A stretch of DNA of 64,000 bases from DRPG01 sp964655065 (GCA_964655065.1 CAZZLC010000030.1:19420-83419); one strand, 5' to 3'. Shown: positions 1 to 9,234, counted from the first letter of the stretch. A program made the numbers and translations. The notes: a model not told the origin generated them from the sequence alone.

Positions 1-1
1 C

Positions 2-565
2 GCTCGGCTCCAGGAGTGGCTGGGACCGGTCGAGATGGTCGGGTACTCCGTCCACCCCTTCCCCGAGCACGACGTGACGCTCATCGCGGTGCGGCCCCAC
101 GCGATGGACGGACGGCGGGTCAGCTTCGCTCCGCTGGTCGAGGCCACGCACGACGTCTCCAGCCTGGGCCAGTCGATCACGCGTCTCGAGTCACTGCTCG
201 ACGCGACCTCGGGCCCGCTGCTGTTCCTGGGGCACAACGGGCCTCGGGGGCTGGGCCGGGACGGAGGAGCGCCGTTCAGCGTCGCGGGCACCGACATCGG
301 GGACCCCGACTACGCTGCGGTGGTCCACCGCGCCCGCCAGCTCGACCGACGCGTCGTGGCCTGCATCGCCGGGCACGTCCACCATCGGGGCGAGCGCCGC
401 TGGTGGACCGAGCGCGACGGCGTGGCCTACCTCAACGCGGCTCGGGTCCCCGGGGTGCGCGAGCGGCGGGGCACCCGCGAGCGCTACCACGTCGCGCTGA
501 CCATCGGCCCCGAAACGGTGACCGCCACCGAGCACTGGTGGCCGCCGATGTCAGTACCCGGGTGA
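2..565 (+). CDS. Metallophosphoesterase family protein, C-terminal part
   Basis: The open frame runs from the left edge without a stop, so the N-terminus lies outside the window. The visible 187 residues contain a GHNGPRGLG segment and a late GHVHHRG motif. The latter is the metal-binding GHxH signature that closes the active site of calcineurin-like phosphoesterases. The earlier DxH and GNHD motifs would be upstream and cannot be checked. No substrate can be named. The stop overlaps by 15 bp the end of the convergent DUF924 gene. The family call rests on one motif plus the beta-rich pattern around it. Confidence 0.6.
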   Translation, partial: ARLQEWLGPVEMVGYSVHPFPEHDVTLIAVRPHAMDGRRVSFAPLVEATHDVSSLGQSITRLESLLDATSGPLLFLGHNGPRGLGRDGGAPFSVAGTDIGDPDYAAVVHRARQLDRRVVACIAGHVHHRGERRWWTERDGVAYLNAARVPGVRERRGTRERYHVALTIGPETVTATEHWWPPMSVPG

Positions 566-1162
566 CTCGTCGCGGAGCCACTGGAGCTCCTCGGGGGTCG
601 AGGTGCGCTCCAGCACGATGTTGCGATGCGGGTAGCGCCCGAAGCGCTCGATGATCTCGCGGTGCTTCGCGACGTGGTCGAGCACCCCGCGGTAGTAGCC
701 TGCCCTTGCCAGCCCTGCGCGCTCGACCTCCTCGACGAGGGCTCGGAACAGCGTCTCTGCCTCGGCGTGGACCTTGCGGTCCTCGGCGTGGACCAGCGGC
801 ATGTAGAGGAACGTGCGCTGGATCGGCGAGAGCGCGCTCGACCAGCCGAGATCGAGCGCCCGGCGGGTGAGCAACGACGCGCGAGGGTCGTTCTCGAAGG
901 CCTCCTTCTGGCCCCGATACACGACCCGCGAGAACTGGTCGAGGACGACCACGCAGGCCAGCAGCTCCTCCGGGCTGTCGCTCCACTCGCGCCATCCCTC
1001 GTGGACGAGCTCGGTGAGGAGAGCGCCGAAGCGATCCTGAATCACGCGATCGACCTCGGGCTCGCGACCCCACCACCGCCGGGTCTGCGGGTCGTCGTCG
1101 GGCAGTGGGAGGGCGTCGTCCCAGCCCCCGAACCAGTACGTCAGTACGTCGTCCGCAGTCAT
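551..1162 (-). CDS. DUF924 family protein
   Basis: A 203-residue protein starting MTADDVLTYWFGG. It carries the hallmarks of the DUF924 family: the early WWG segment (RRWWGREPEVD), VVLDQFSRVVYR, and the FLYMPLVHAED motif. These are all-alpha, TPR-like proteins of about 180-220 residues, widespread and biochemically uncharacterised. The frame stays open further upstream, but AGAGGAG sits just before this ATG and the family N-terminus begins here, which fixes the start. The next gene upstream on this strand, a SixA-like phosphatase, ends 17 bp away, so the two may be co-transcribed. Confidence 0.85.
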   Translation of the reverse strand: MTADDVLTYWFGGWDDALPLPDDDPQTRRWWGREPEVDRVIQDRFGALLTELVHEGWREWSDSPEELLACVVVLDQFSRVVYRGQKEAFENDPRASLLTRRALDLGWSSALSPIQRTFLYMPLVHAEDRKVHAEAETLFRALVEEVERAGLARAGYYRGVLDHVAKHREIIERFGRYPHRNIVLERTSTPEELQWLRDESPGY

Positions 1163-1179
1163 GCTCTCCTCTACCCTTT

Positions 1180-1674
1180 TCAGCGCTCGTGGGGAGGCGG
1201 GCTGATCACGTCGACGATGACGAACCGCCCGGGCTCCAGAGCCTCCGGCCAGGTCGCATCGTCCGACTGCAGGAGCACGGCAACCGATGTCTTCATCGCG
1301 AGCTGCGTGTCCGAGAGGTGGGCGACGAGGTCCTCGCAGCCAGGGTTGTGGGCCAGGGTCATCAGGGTTCTTGCGCCGCGGCTCTCCGCCGTGACCACGG
1401 CTTCGTAGTCGGACACCGTCGCCAGGTAGAGCTGCCGGGAGTACTGCACGGGCGGCGGGTCGGTGAAGGCCTCGACCATGCGCTCCCACGTCTCGCGAGT
1501 CCGGACGCTGTCCGAACACAGCACCCGGTCGGGCGTCCAGTTGCGGGTGGCGATGATGCGGGCCACCCCGTTCGCATCCCGCCTTCCGCGGGCCGTGAGG
1601 CCACGCTCGTGATCGGGAAGGTCCACGGTCGCGGGAGCACTCTTGGCGTGTCGCATGACGATGAAGCGGAGCAT
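1180..1674 (-). CDS. SixA-like histidine phosphatase
   Basis: A 164-residue member of the histidine phosphatase (phosphoglycerate mutase-like) superfamily. The N-terminal RHAKS motif supplies the phospho-accepting histidine (residue 9) and LAHNPG carries the second catalytic histidine. Length and motifs match the SixA branch, whose E. coli member dephosphorylates phosphohistidine on signalling or PTS proteins; the substrate here is unknown. The gene lies 6 bp downstream of the large protease gene and 17 bp upstream of the DUF924 gene on the same strand, so the three probably form one transcript. Confidence 0.8.
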   Translation of the reverse strand: MLRFIVMRHAKSAPATVDLPDHERGLTARGRRDANGVARIIATRNWTPDRVLCSDSVRTRETWERMVEAFTDPPPVQYSRQLYLATVSDYEAVVTAESRGARTLMTLAHNPGCEDLVAHLSDTQLAMKTSVAVLLQSDDATWPEALEPGRFVIVDVISPPPHER

Positions 1675-1680
1675 CCGCCC

Positions 1681-4479
1681 TCACGGCCGTCGGGAAGATT
1701 CGGGCGCGGCCTCGCCCGCCCGTCCCGCAGGATACCGCACCCAGCCTTCGGGCCCCTCCTCGAGGACCAGCGCGGGCCAATAGTGGCCGTCGAGCTCCAC
1801 CGGCTTGACAACCCGCACCCCATCGCGGTCCTCGGTGGTGACCCGCACGGATTCTCGGCTCCCACGACCCGCGATCGTCGCGAGGAAGGCGTCGAGGGTC
1901 GGCGTGGGGCGTCCGTCGATCGCCACGATCCGTCGGGTGGGGCGAACCCCGTGGCGCTCGGCCGGCGAGCCGTACCACAGCCACGCGACATAGACGCCAT
2001 CGGCCACGAGTCCCTGCTGTGCCTCGACCTCGTAGTGCGGTTCGTGGACGACGAGACCGGCCCACGACACGATCCGGTCCACCCCGCGCCCAGGCAGGGC
2101 CACGGTCGGCACCGTGACCTGGTGCTCTTCGGCGTCCCGCAGCACGGTCAGGGTGAGCGACTCGCGCTGGGACCACGCTTCGAGGTCGACGGCGTCGTTG
2201 AGCGGCTCTCCGTCGATGTCGAGCACGATGTCCGTGGGCCGCAGCAGGTCTGCAGCCGGCGTGGTTCCGTGGACCCGGAGGACCTCATAGACGAAGCGCT
2301 CGTCCTGATCGGCGTCGAGCCGCTGGCGCATCCGCGTCGCGGACATTCCCCGATCGGCCGCCTTGTCGAGCGACAGCGGCACGACCTCGATGCCGAGTGC
2401 GCGGTAGGCGGGCTCACGACCCGCGAGGAGCGGATCGATCACCGGACGGAGGAACTCCACCGGCATCCCGTAGAACCCGCGGCTCCCCTCGGCCTGATCG
2501 ACGAAGCTCGCCCACATCGCGACCATCCGACCGCGCCGGTCCACCAACATCCCACCGAAGGTCTCGACCGTGTCCTCGAGCCACAGCCCGGTGAGGTTGG
2601 CGTCGCGGAACCGGGGAGTGGCAGGGGTGGCCCGCAGGTGCAGGTGCTGCCGCTCCTCGACCTTGGTACGGCGGGCCGCCACCTCGTGGCTCCCGTCGAG
2701 GCCGACGAGCCAGACGCGGTCGTCCTCCTCCGGGCCCTCGGGCGCCAGCTTGATCGACACGACATCGATGCCGGAGACGTGCGCCGGATCGTACTGGACG
2801 ACCGCCAGGTTGTGAACGGGATGGAGGTACCGAACCCGCCCGGGAACCCGCAGTGAGCCCCCGAACGTGATCTGGAGGTCACCCAGTCGCACCGGGACGG
2901 TGTCGCGGTCCACGAGGACCAGACCACGCTGGGCGTCGAGGATCACGCCGACGCCGCGATAGTTCGAGTCCTTCACGCCGGCCGTGGGGTGGGGGACGTC
3001 GAAGTCGACCATCACCAGCCCCCGCGCAACCTTCCGCGCCACCCGTTCCTCGACGTCGACCGGGAACGGGGGCCGGGGCATCGGGGGCGTCGGAGGCGGC
3101 GGAGGCGGCGACTCGACGCAGTCCCACAGGCCGCTCGAGTCGTTGCGCGCGCACTCCTTCACCGGGTTCCAGCGGCGCTCCATCACCACGACGGTCTCGT
3201 ACGGCTGGGTGTCGTCCTCGACGACGTGGAAGCGGACGCGGATGCGATCGCCGTCTCCGCGGGCCTCGAGCACGCGGCGCATCGTCGCGAGGTCCGGCGT
3301 GGGCTCCCCGTCGACGTGGGTGAGGATCGCCCCCTCGGGCACGCCAGCCGCGCTCCAGGCGTGGCCCGCCGAGGCCAGGTAGACGCCCGACACGGGCACG
3401 TGGTGGTTGCGAGCGAGGTGGTACGACAACGGATGGAGGATGCCCCGGCTCACCTCGAGGTACCGGCTCGGCGTGATCTCGTGCAGGTCCTGCACCTCGA
3501 TCGCGACACTTCGCTCCTCGCCGTCGCGGACGAAGTGGATGCTCGCCGTCTCGCCGACGTGCTCGTCGAGCCAGGACTCGAGCGCGGTGAAGTTGGCGAC
3601 GGCCCGGTCGCCGATCGAGACCAAGATGTCGCCGACCTGGAGCTTGTCGTCGGCAGGTCCGCCGGGGACCACCTCCTCCACGGCGAGCATGCCCCGGGAC
3701 TCGGCGCGCGCCCGGAAGCTCTCCTCGAGGTCGCTCGGCAGCCCGAGCCGCACGAGCTCCTCGAAGGGCTGAAGCCCGAACACCGTCTGCAGGGTGCCGC
3801 GGGTGACCGGCTTCCCCTCGCGCACCAGCTCGAAGGCGCGGACCACCCGATCGAGCGGCAGGTAGAAGCTCGACGCCGCCCAGTTGCTGCCGCCCGCGTT
3901 CAGGGCGACCACCCGGCCGTGCACGTCGATGACCGGCGAGCCCGACGACCCGCCCGAGGTGTTGGTGGCCGCCTGGACGTAGAAGGTGTTGAAGTCGTTG
4001 TAGGTGTCGGTGCCGTAGGCCGGCGCCGGCCGGTCCACCCGCGCGAGCGTGCCGTCGAGGATCGAGATCTTCTCGAGCGCGTCGTTGCCGATCACCCGAA
4101 TCTCCGTGCCCACCCGAGCTGCCTCCGGAGCCAGCGGCAGCTCGACCAACGGAGTGTGACGGACCTCCTCCGGATCGAACGTGAAGAAACCGAAGTCGTG
4201 CACGGGGTCGCGGTAGACCGGGGTGAGCTCGACGCGCTCGTTCTCGAGGAACACCGCCTCGGCCACCACGGGACCAGGGTGCACGACGTGCCGATTGGTG
4301 AGGAGGATGCCTCGCTCGGCGTCGACGACGAACCCCGTACCCTGGCTCACCCCGGCTTCCTCGGTGTCGAAGTCGCGCGTCGCGGTGACCTTGATCGACA
4401 CGACGCCATTCTGGACACGCTCGAGCGTGGTCTGCCAGGACGGAGCGGCCAGCGCGGCGGACATCAGTACGAAAACCAT
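1681..4479 (-). CDS. Secreted duplicated HtrA/DEG7-like serine protease with PDZ domains
   Basis: A 932-residue protein with a short hydrophobic start ending AALAA, probably a signal peptide. The first half is a trypsin-like domain with an intact triad: His64 in TNRHVV, Asp95 in PVHDFGF and Ser179 in GGSSGSPV. PDZ-like segments follow at about 240-335 and 345-440, then a proline-rich linker. The second half (about 480-690) repeats the protease fold without the triad: LVDRDTVPV replaces the histidine motif, HPVHNLAV has Asn for Asp, and FGGMLVD has Gly for Ser. Two more PDZ-like regions follow. This active-plus-dead duplication is the layout of plant DEG7 and fungal Nma111. AGAGAGGG precedes the ATG. 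Confidence 0.85.
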   Translation of the reverse strand: MVFVLMSAALAAPSWQTTLERVQNGVVSIKVTATRDFDTEEAGVSQGTGFVVDAERGILLTNRHVVHPGPVVAEAVFLENERVELTPVYRDPVHDFGFFTFDPEEVRHTPLVELPLAPEAARVGTEIRVIGNDALEKISILDGTLARVDRPAPAYGTDTYNDFNTFYVQAATNTSGGSSGSPVIDVHGRVVALNAGGSNWAASSFYLPLDRVVRAFELVREGKPVTRGTLQTVFGLQPFEELVRLGLPSDLEESFRARAESRGMLAVEEVVPGGPADDKLQVGDILVSIGDRAVANFTALESWLDEHVGETASIHFVRDGEERSVAIEVQDLHEITPSRYLEVSRGILHPLSYHLARNHHVPVSGVYLASAGHAWSAAGVPEGAILTHVDGEPTPDLATMRRVLEARGDGDRIRVRFHVVEDDTQPYETVVVMERRWNPVKECARNDSSGLWDCVESPPPPPPTPPMPRPPFPVDVEERVARKVARGLVMVDFDVPHPTAGVKDSNYRGVGVILDAQRGLVLVDRDTVPVRLGDLQITFGGSLRVPGRVRYLHPVHNLAVVQYDPAHVSGIDVVSIKLAPEGPEEDDRVWLVGLDGSHEVAARRTKVEERQHLHLRATPATPRFRDANLTGLWLEDTVETFGGMLVDRRGRMVAMWASFVDQAEGSRGFYGMPVEFLRPVIDPLLAGREPAYRALGIEVVPLSLDKAADRGMSATRMRQRLDADQDERFVYEVLRVHGTTPAADLLRPTDIVLDIDGEPLNDAVDLEAWSQRESLTLTVLRDAEEHQVTVPTVALPGRGVDRIVSWAGLVVHEPHYEVEAQQGLVADGVYVAWLWYGSPAERHGVRPTRRIVAIDGRPTPTLDAFLATIAGRGSRESVRVTTEDRDGVRVVKPVELDGHYWPALVLEEGPEGWVRYPAGRAGEAAPESSRRP

Positions 4480-4535
4480 GCCCTCTCTCTATGCGCGGAC
4501 CGGCGAGGTGGGGTGGTTCCGAGTGGCCTTGCACG

Positions 4536-5606
4536 TCATCGGGACGGCACCGGATCGAGACGCACTCTCACCTGCGTGACGGACGGGACGGGCCGTCCGT
4601 CGCGCTCGGCGGGCTTCCAGCGCCATCGACGCAGGCTCTTCCTCACGGCGGGCACGAGTCCTTCGGGACAATTCTCGACGGTGATCGTCCCCGGGCGGCC
4701 CCGCTCGTCGACCTCCACGGAGAAGCGGCACACCGTCCGCTCGGTGAGGGCCGCCGCGTCGCGACGACCCAATCGGGGCACGACCCGCTTCACGGGGGTG
4801 GCCCGGGTAAGCGCGGTCTCGGGTTCGGGCGCAGCCGGTGGCTGCACCGTGGCGAGGACGTCGACGCGAATGCCCGAGGGCTCGAAGAGCGTGACCTCAC
4901 TGACGTCCAGGCTCTCTGGCGCGCGAGCGTAGCGCGCGCGGAACGAGACGAGGCGAAACGGCAGGTCATCGCCGGGGTGCGGCGTGAAGTGCCACTTTCG
5001 GAGGGCGGCGACGGTCGGGGCCACGAACAGGGCGTCGCAGCGCGTCACGTCCACGTCGACCGGCGTGCCGTAGGAATCGACCTCGAGCCGAGCCGAGCAG
5101 GTGGTGCGTCGGGTGTCGGCCGGGGCGTCGTCCGGGTAGGTCGGAAAGGCGATCGCGTCGGCGCGGATCGGGTACTGCCGCACCCGCGGGTCGGTGACCA
5201 CGAATCGCACGCCCGCCGACGGAACCGCGTACAGTCGGGTGTGCGAGGGGTCGGTAGCCGTCTCGTCAGGACCGAACACGTACATCAGCTCGGCGACCTG
5301 GCGATCTCGACCGGGCGTTCCCCGGACGTCGACGTGCCAGGCCGACACGGCCTTGGCGACGGGGAGCCTGGCCAGGGGATGGCAATCGTCGTCGGGTCGG
5401 GCGGAGACGATCCCCTCCTCGACGTGGAGCGCGACGGGGCAGACGCGCGCCCGTGCCCGAAGCTCCCCGATCGCGGCCGGCATCGGCCGTGAGCCGAGCT
5501 GCACCGTGAGCGCGAGGCCCCCGCTTTCGACCGCGAAGCTCGGAGGCTGGCTCGATATGTCCGGAGTGGCGGAGGCGAGAGTGCCCGCGAGGGCAGCAAC
5601 GACCAT
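4536..5606 (-). CDS. Secreted protein with two TonB-type C-terminal domains
   Basis: A 356-residue protein. An open frame continues upstream, but AGGAGGAG directly precedes this ATG and the product then opens with MVVAALAGTLASA, a signal-peptide-like segment. Two repeats of the TonB C-terminal pattern are visible: one around TTCSARLEVDSYGTPVD...LRKWHFTP and one around TVCRFSVEVDERGRPGT...LRRWRWKP. Each has the typical KW-F-P ending and a pair of cysteines. True TonB has an N-terminal membrane anchor and one such domain; here there is only an export signal. A role in envelope interactions is inferred. The gene is divergent from fadN across a 58-bp region holding a 20-bp palindrome. Confidence 0.7.
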   Translation of the reverse strand: MVVAALAGTLASATPDISSQPPSFAVESGGLALTVQLGSRPMPAAIGELRARARVCPVALHVEEGIVSARPDDDCHPLARLPVAKAVSAWHVDVRGTPGRDRQVAELMYVFGPDETATDPSHTRLYAVPSAGVRFVVTDPRVRQYPIRADAIAFPTYPDDAPADTRRTTCSARLEVDSYGTPVDVDVTRCDALFVAPTVAALRKWHFTPHPGDDLPFRLVSFRARYARAPESLDVSEVTLFEPSGIRVDVLATVQPPAAPEPETALTRATPVKRVVPRLGRRDAAALTERTVCRFSVEVDERGRPGTITVENCPEGLVPAVRKSLRRWRWKPAERDGRPVPSVTQVRVRLDPVPSR

Positions 5607-5615
5607 GTCTCCTCC

Positions 5616-5635
5616 TGGTGGGAGCGCTCCCACCA
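5616..5635. promoter_or_regulatory. Perfect 20-bp palindrome, probable operator
   Basis: The half-site TGGTGGGAGC is followed by its exact reverse complement with no spacer. It sits in the 58-bp divergent region between the TonB-domain gene and fadN, immediately upstream of the minus-strand ribosome binding site. A dimeric repressor, for example a TetR- or GntR-type fatty-acid regulator, is the obvious candidate binder. No regulator gene is adjacent. An RNA hairpin in the leader of the minus-strand gene is the alternative. Confidence 0.55.
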
Positions 5636-5664
5636 CGAACTCGAAATCGAAGTGAGGTCGATAA

Positions 5665-8055
5665 ATGAAGGAGTTCACACGCGTGGCCGTGCTCGGCGCC
5701 GGTGTGATGGGCACGGGAATCGCCTGCCACCTGGCGAATGCGGGCATCGAATCCCTGCTCTACGACATCGTGCCTCGAGACGCGGGCGACGATCCGGGGG
5801 CCCGAACCAAGCTGGCGAGCCAGGCGATCGCCGCGGCCGTCAAGGCCAAGCCGGCGCCGCTGTTCCGCAAGGCGGACGCCGCCCTGATCACCCCCGCCAA
5901 CTACGACGACCACGCCGAGCTCCTGAAGACCTGTGACTGGATCGTCGAGGTCGTCGTCGAGCGCCTCGACATCAAGCAGCAGGTGTATCGCTGGGTGGCG
6001 GAGAATCGCGCCGCGGGAAGCATCGTCAGCAGCAACACCTCGGGGATCCCGCTCGCCGACATGGCGGCGGACATGCCCGACGAGATGCGCCGGCACTTCC
6101 TGATCACGCACTTCTTCAATCCCGTCCGCTACATGCGGTTGCTCGAGATCGTCCAGGGCACCGACACCGACCCCGCCGTCGCCCAGCGGCTGGCCGACTT
6201 TGGTGATCGCGTGCTCGGAAAGGGCATCGTGTGGTGCAAGGACACCCCGAACTTCGTAGCGAACCGCATCGGCACCTACGGCATGGCGAGCGTGCTGCGC
6301 CACGTCACCGAGTCCGGGCTCACGGTCGAGCAGGTCGACGCGATCTTCGGCCCCGCGATGGCTCGCCCGAAGTCGGCCGTGTTCCGCACGACCGACATCG
6401 TGGGCCTCGACACCTTCAAGCACGTCATGACCAACCTGCACGCGGCGGTGACCGAGGACGAGGAGCGAGACATCTTCACGCTCCCTCCCTTCTTCGACCG
6501 CATGGTCGCCGAGGGCAAGCTCGGCGAGAAGTCCGGCGAGGGCTTCTACAAGAAGGTCAAGCAGGACGGCAGGTCGGTCATCCTGTCGCTCGACCTGAAC
6601 ACCTTCGAGTACACCCCGCAGGACAAGCCGCGGTACCCCTCGACCGGTGCCGCCCTGAAAGCCGCCAAGAAGGGCAGCCCCGCCGACGGGCTCCCGCTCG
6701 CGGTCTACGGCGACGACGACGCGGCAGCGGCGGCCTGGCGAGTCACCGCCGACTCCCTCGTCTACACGGCCAACCGAATTCCGGAGATCGCCGACGACAT
6801 CGTGAACGTCGACCGGGCGATGCGCTGGGGCTTCGGCTGGGACCTCGGGCCCTTCGAGATGTGGGACGCGATCGGCGTGCAGCAGAGCGTCGAGAAGATG
6901 CAGGCCGAGGGCCGCACCGTGCCCCCCATGGTCACCGACATGCTCGCCGCGGGGCGCACGTCGTTCTACGCGCGCGACGACCACGGCAATCCCACGTTCT
7001 GGAACGGAAGCGCCGCCGCGCCGATGCCCGTTCCCGATGGCCAGCTCTTCCTCGCCGACGTCATCGCGAGGGGCGGGGAGATCGAGACGAACGGCGGGGC
7101 GGCGCTCCTCGACCTCGGCGACGGGGTGCTCGGGCTCCAGTTCCGCAACGATCAGCAGCTCAACGCGCTGAACCAGGACATCATCGCGATGTACGGCAAG
7201 GCGCTCGACCGGCTGGACGAGGGCGACTTCGACGCGCTGGTCGTCGCCAACCAGCACCCCCGGGCCTTCTCGGCCGGGGCGGACCTCGGCGGCATCGCGA
7301 TGGCGATCGCCATGGCGGCGTGGGATCAGCTCGAGCAGCAGATGAAGCATCTCCAGGATCTGCTGATGCGCGCGAAGTACCACCGGCGTCCGGTGGTGAC
7401 GGCCCCGCACGGCATGACGCTCGGCGGCGGCTGCGAGGTCGCGATGCAGTCGGCGCTGACGGTGGCCACCGGCGAGACCTACATGGGGCTCGTCGAGGCC
7501 GGCATGGGCCTCCTCCCCGGCGCGGGTGGGTGCAAGGAGCTCGTGATGCGCTACCTCGGCGACTTCCCGCAGGACATCGAGTACGACCCGAATCCCTTCG
7601 TGCAGAAGGCCTTCGACCGGATCGGGAACGCGCGCCCCGCCGAGGGGGCGGGGCAGTGCCGCGACCAGGGCTTCCTCCGTCCCACCGACCGCGTCACCAT
7701 GAACATCGACCGCCTGGTGTTCGACGCGAAGCAGGCCGCGCGAGGGCTCGCGAGCTCGGGCTACGTCCCGCCGCGGCAGCGCACCGCCAAGCTGCCCGGA
7801 CCGACGGGCACCGCGGCCATCGAGCTGTTCCTGTTCCAGATGAAGGAGGGCGGCTTCATCTCCGAGCACGACGCACTGGTGGGTCGCCGCATCGCCCACG
7901 TGCTGGCGGGTGGCGATATCCCCTGGGGTACCGTACGGACCGAGCAGGACCTGCTCGACCTGGAACGCGAAGCCTTCCTCTCCCTCGCTGGCGAGGAGAA
8001 GACGAAGGAACGCATCATGAACTTCGTCCAGACCGGCAAGATCCTCCGAAACTGA
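5665..8055 (+). CDS. fadN: 3-hydroxyacyl-CoA dehydrogenase / enoyl-CoA hydratase (FadN type)
   Basis: A 796-residue bifunctional beta-oxidation enzyme. The dehydrogenase half comes first: LGAGVMGTGIACHLANAG is the NAD-binding glycine motif, ITHFFNPVRYM carries the catalytic His, and DTPNFVANRIG is a family signature. The crotonase half is C-terminal, with AFSAGADLGG and LGGGCEVAM forming the oxyanion hole and acid residues, then VEAGMGLLPGAGG. This order is that of Bacillus FadN and the reverse of E. coli FadB/FadJ. It would hydrate enoyl-CoA and oxidise the 3-hydroxyacyl-CoA with NAD+, passing 3-ketoacyl-CoA to the thiolase encoded 15 bp downstream. AGTGAGG precedes the ATG. Confidence 0.9.
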   Translation: MKEFTRVAVLGAGVMGTGIACHLANAGIESLLYDIVPRDAGDDPGARTKLASQAIAAAVKAKPAPLFRKADAALITPANYDDHAELLKTCDWIVEVVVERLDIKQQVYRWVAENRAAGSIVSSNTSGIPLADMAADMPDEMRRHFLITHFFNPVRYMRLLEIVQGTDTDPAVAQRLADFGDRVLGKGIVWCKDTPNFVANRIGTYGMASVLRHVTESGLTVEQVDAIFGPAMARPKSAVFRTTDIVGLDTFKHVMTNLHAAVTEDEERDIFTLPPFFDRMVAEGKLGEKSGEGFYKKVKQDGRSVILSLDLNTFEYTPQDKPRYPSTGAALKAAKKGSPADGLPLAVYGDDDAAAAAWRVTADSLVYTANRIPEIADDIVNVDRAMRWGFGWDLGPFEMWDAIGVQQSVEKMQAEGRTVPPMVTDMLAAGRTSFYARDDHGNPTFWNGSAAAPMPVPDGQLFLADVIARGGEIETNGGAALLDLGDGVLGLQFRNDQQLNALNQDIIAMYGKALDRLDEGDFDALVVANQHPRAFSAGADLGGIAMAIAMAAWDQLEQQMKHLQDLLMRAKYHRRPVVTAPHGMTLGGGCEVAMQSALTVATGETYMGLVEAGMGLLPGAGGCKELVMRYLGDFPQDIEYDPNPFVQKAFDRIGNARPAEGAGQCRDQGFLRPTDRVTMNIDRLVFDAKQAARGLASSGYVPPRQRTAKLPGPTGTAAIELFLFQMKEGGFISEHDALVGRRIAHVLAGGDIPWGTVRTEQDLLDLEREAFLSLAGEEKTKERIMNFVQTGKILRN

Positions 8056-8070
8056 ATCAAGGAGCGAACC

Positions 8071-9234
8071 ATGCGTGAAGTTGCCGTGGTTTCCGCCGTG
8101 CGTACGCCGGTGGGCAAGGCCAAGCGAGGCGTGTTCAAGGACACGCGCCCCGACGACCTCCTCGCGACTGCGCTCAAGGCTGCGGTCGACCGGTCGGGCG
8201 TCGATCCGAACTTGATCAACGACGTCGTCGTCGGCACCGCGATGCCGGAGGCGGAGCAGGGCATGAACGTCGCGCGTATCGGCGCGCTCATGGCCGGGGT
8301 TCCCGACGAGGTCCCCGCGGTCACCATCAACCGGTTCTGCAGCTCGGGGCTCCAGTCGCTCGCCCAGGGCGCATCCTCGATCCTCGCGGGTTGGCAGGAC
8401 GTGGTGCTCGCCGGGGGCGTCGAGTCGATGACCCTCATCGAGATGGGCGGCGAGAAGCCGGCGCCCAACCCGAAGCTGCTCGAGGAGCGTCCCGGGGCCT
8501 ACACCCCCATGGGCATCACCGCCGAGAACGTGGCCGAGCGCTTCGAGGTATCGCGCGAGGAGCAGGATCGGTTCGCCGCGACGTCGCAGAACCGCGCCAT
8601 CGCCGCGATCCAGGCCGGCAAGTTCGCCGACGAGATCGTCCCGGTGACCACCCGAGTGTTCAAGGACGGCGAGTGGCAGGACATCACCGTCGACACGGAC
8701 GAGGGGCCCCGCGCATCGACGCCCGAGGGTCTCGGCAAGCTCCGTCCTGCATTCAAGGCGAACGGTACCGTGACCGCCGGAAACTCGTCGCAGATGTCCG
8801 ACGGGGCCGCAGCGGTGCTCATCGCCGAGAAGGGCCTGGCCGAGCAGAACGGCTGGCCCATCCTCGGCCTGCTGAAGTCGTACCAGGTGGTCGGCGTCGA
8901 CCCCGAGATCATGGGGATCGGTCCCGCCAGGGCGATCCCCAAGGCGGTCGAGGCGGCGGGTCTGAAGCTCGAAGACATCGGACTGTTCGAGATCAACGAG
9001 GCGTTCGCGTCGCAGGCCGCGTACTGCGTGCGCGACCTCGGGCTCGACCCCGAGAAGGTCAACGTCAATGGCGGCGCCATCGCGCTCGGTCACCCGCTCG
9101 GTTGCACCGGCGCCAAGCTCACCGCCACCCTCCTGCACGAGATGAAGCGGCAGGGCGTGAAGTACGGCGTGGTCTCGATGTGCGTGGGCGGCGGTATGGG
9201 CGCGGCCGCGGTGTTCGAGAACCCCGACGCCTGA
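8071..9234 (+). CDS. fadA: Acetyl-CoA acyltransferase (thiolase)
   Basis: A 387-residue type II thiolase that cleaves 3-ketoacyl-CoA to acetyl-CoA and a shortened acyl-CoA. The nucleophilic cysteine is in INRFCSSGLQS. The histidine motif NGGAIALGHPLGCTG and the second-cysteine motif CVGGGMGAA close the active site. AAGGAGCG lies 6 nt before the ATG. It follows fadN by 15 bp, forming a fadN-fadA operon as in Bacillus. No acyl-CoA dehydrogenase is adjacent, so the first oxidation step must be encoded elsewhere. Confidence 0.93.
   Translation: MREVAVVSAVRTPVGKAKRGVFKDTRPDDLLATALKAAVDRSGVDPNLINDVVVGTAMPEAEQGMNVARIGALMAGVPDEVPAVTINRFCSSGLQSLAQGASSILAGWQDVVLAGGVESMTLIEMGGEKPAPNPKLLEERPGAYTPMGITAENVAERFEVSREEQDRFAATSQNRAIAAIQAGKFADEIVPVTTRVFKDGEWQDITVDTDEGPRASTPEGLGKLRPAFKANGTVTAGNSSQMSDGAAAVLIAEKGLAEQNGWPILGLLKSYQVVGVDPEIMGIGPARAIPKAVEAAGLKLEDIGLFEINEAFASQAAYCVRDLGLDPEKVNVNGGAIALGHPLGCTGAKLTATLLHEMKRQGVKYGVVSMCVGGGMGAAAVFENPDA

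Noticed and set aside
3061..3115. A possible GGC/GGA repeat tract.
   Set aside because: It encodes the proline-rich linker of the HtrA-like protease in frame; no tandem repeat of DNA significance.
5266..9138. A 1290-codon open frame on the minus strand opposite fadN and fadA.
   Set aside because: It is a high-GC shadow of two well-supported genes; the translation is rich in Arg/Asp/Gly/Val/Leu runs with no domain.
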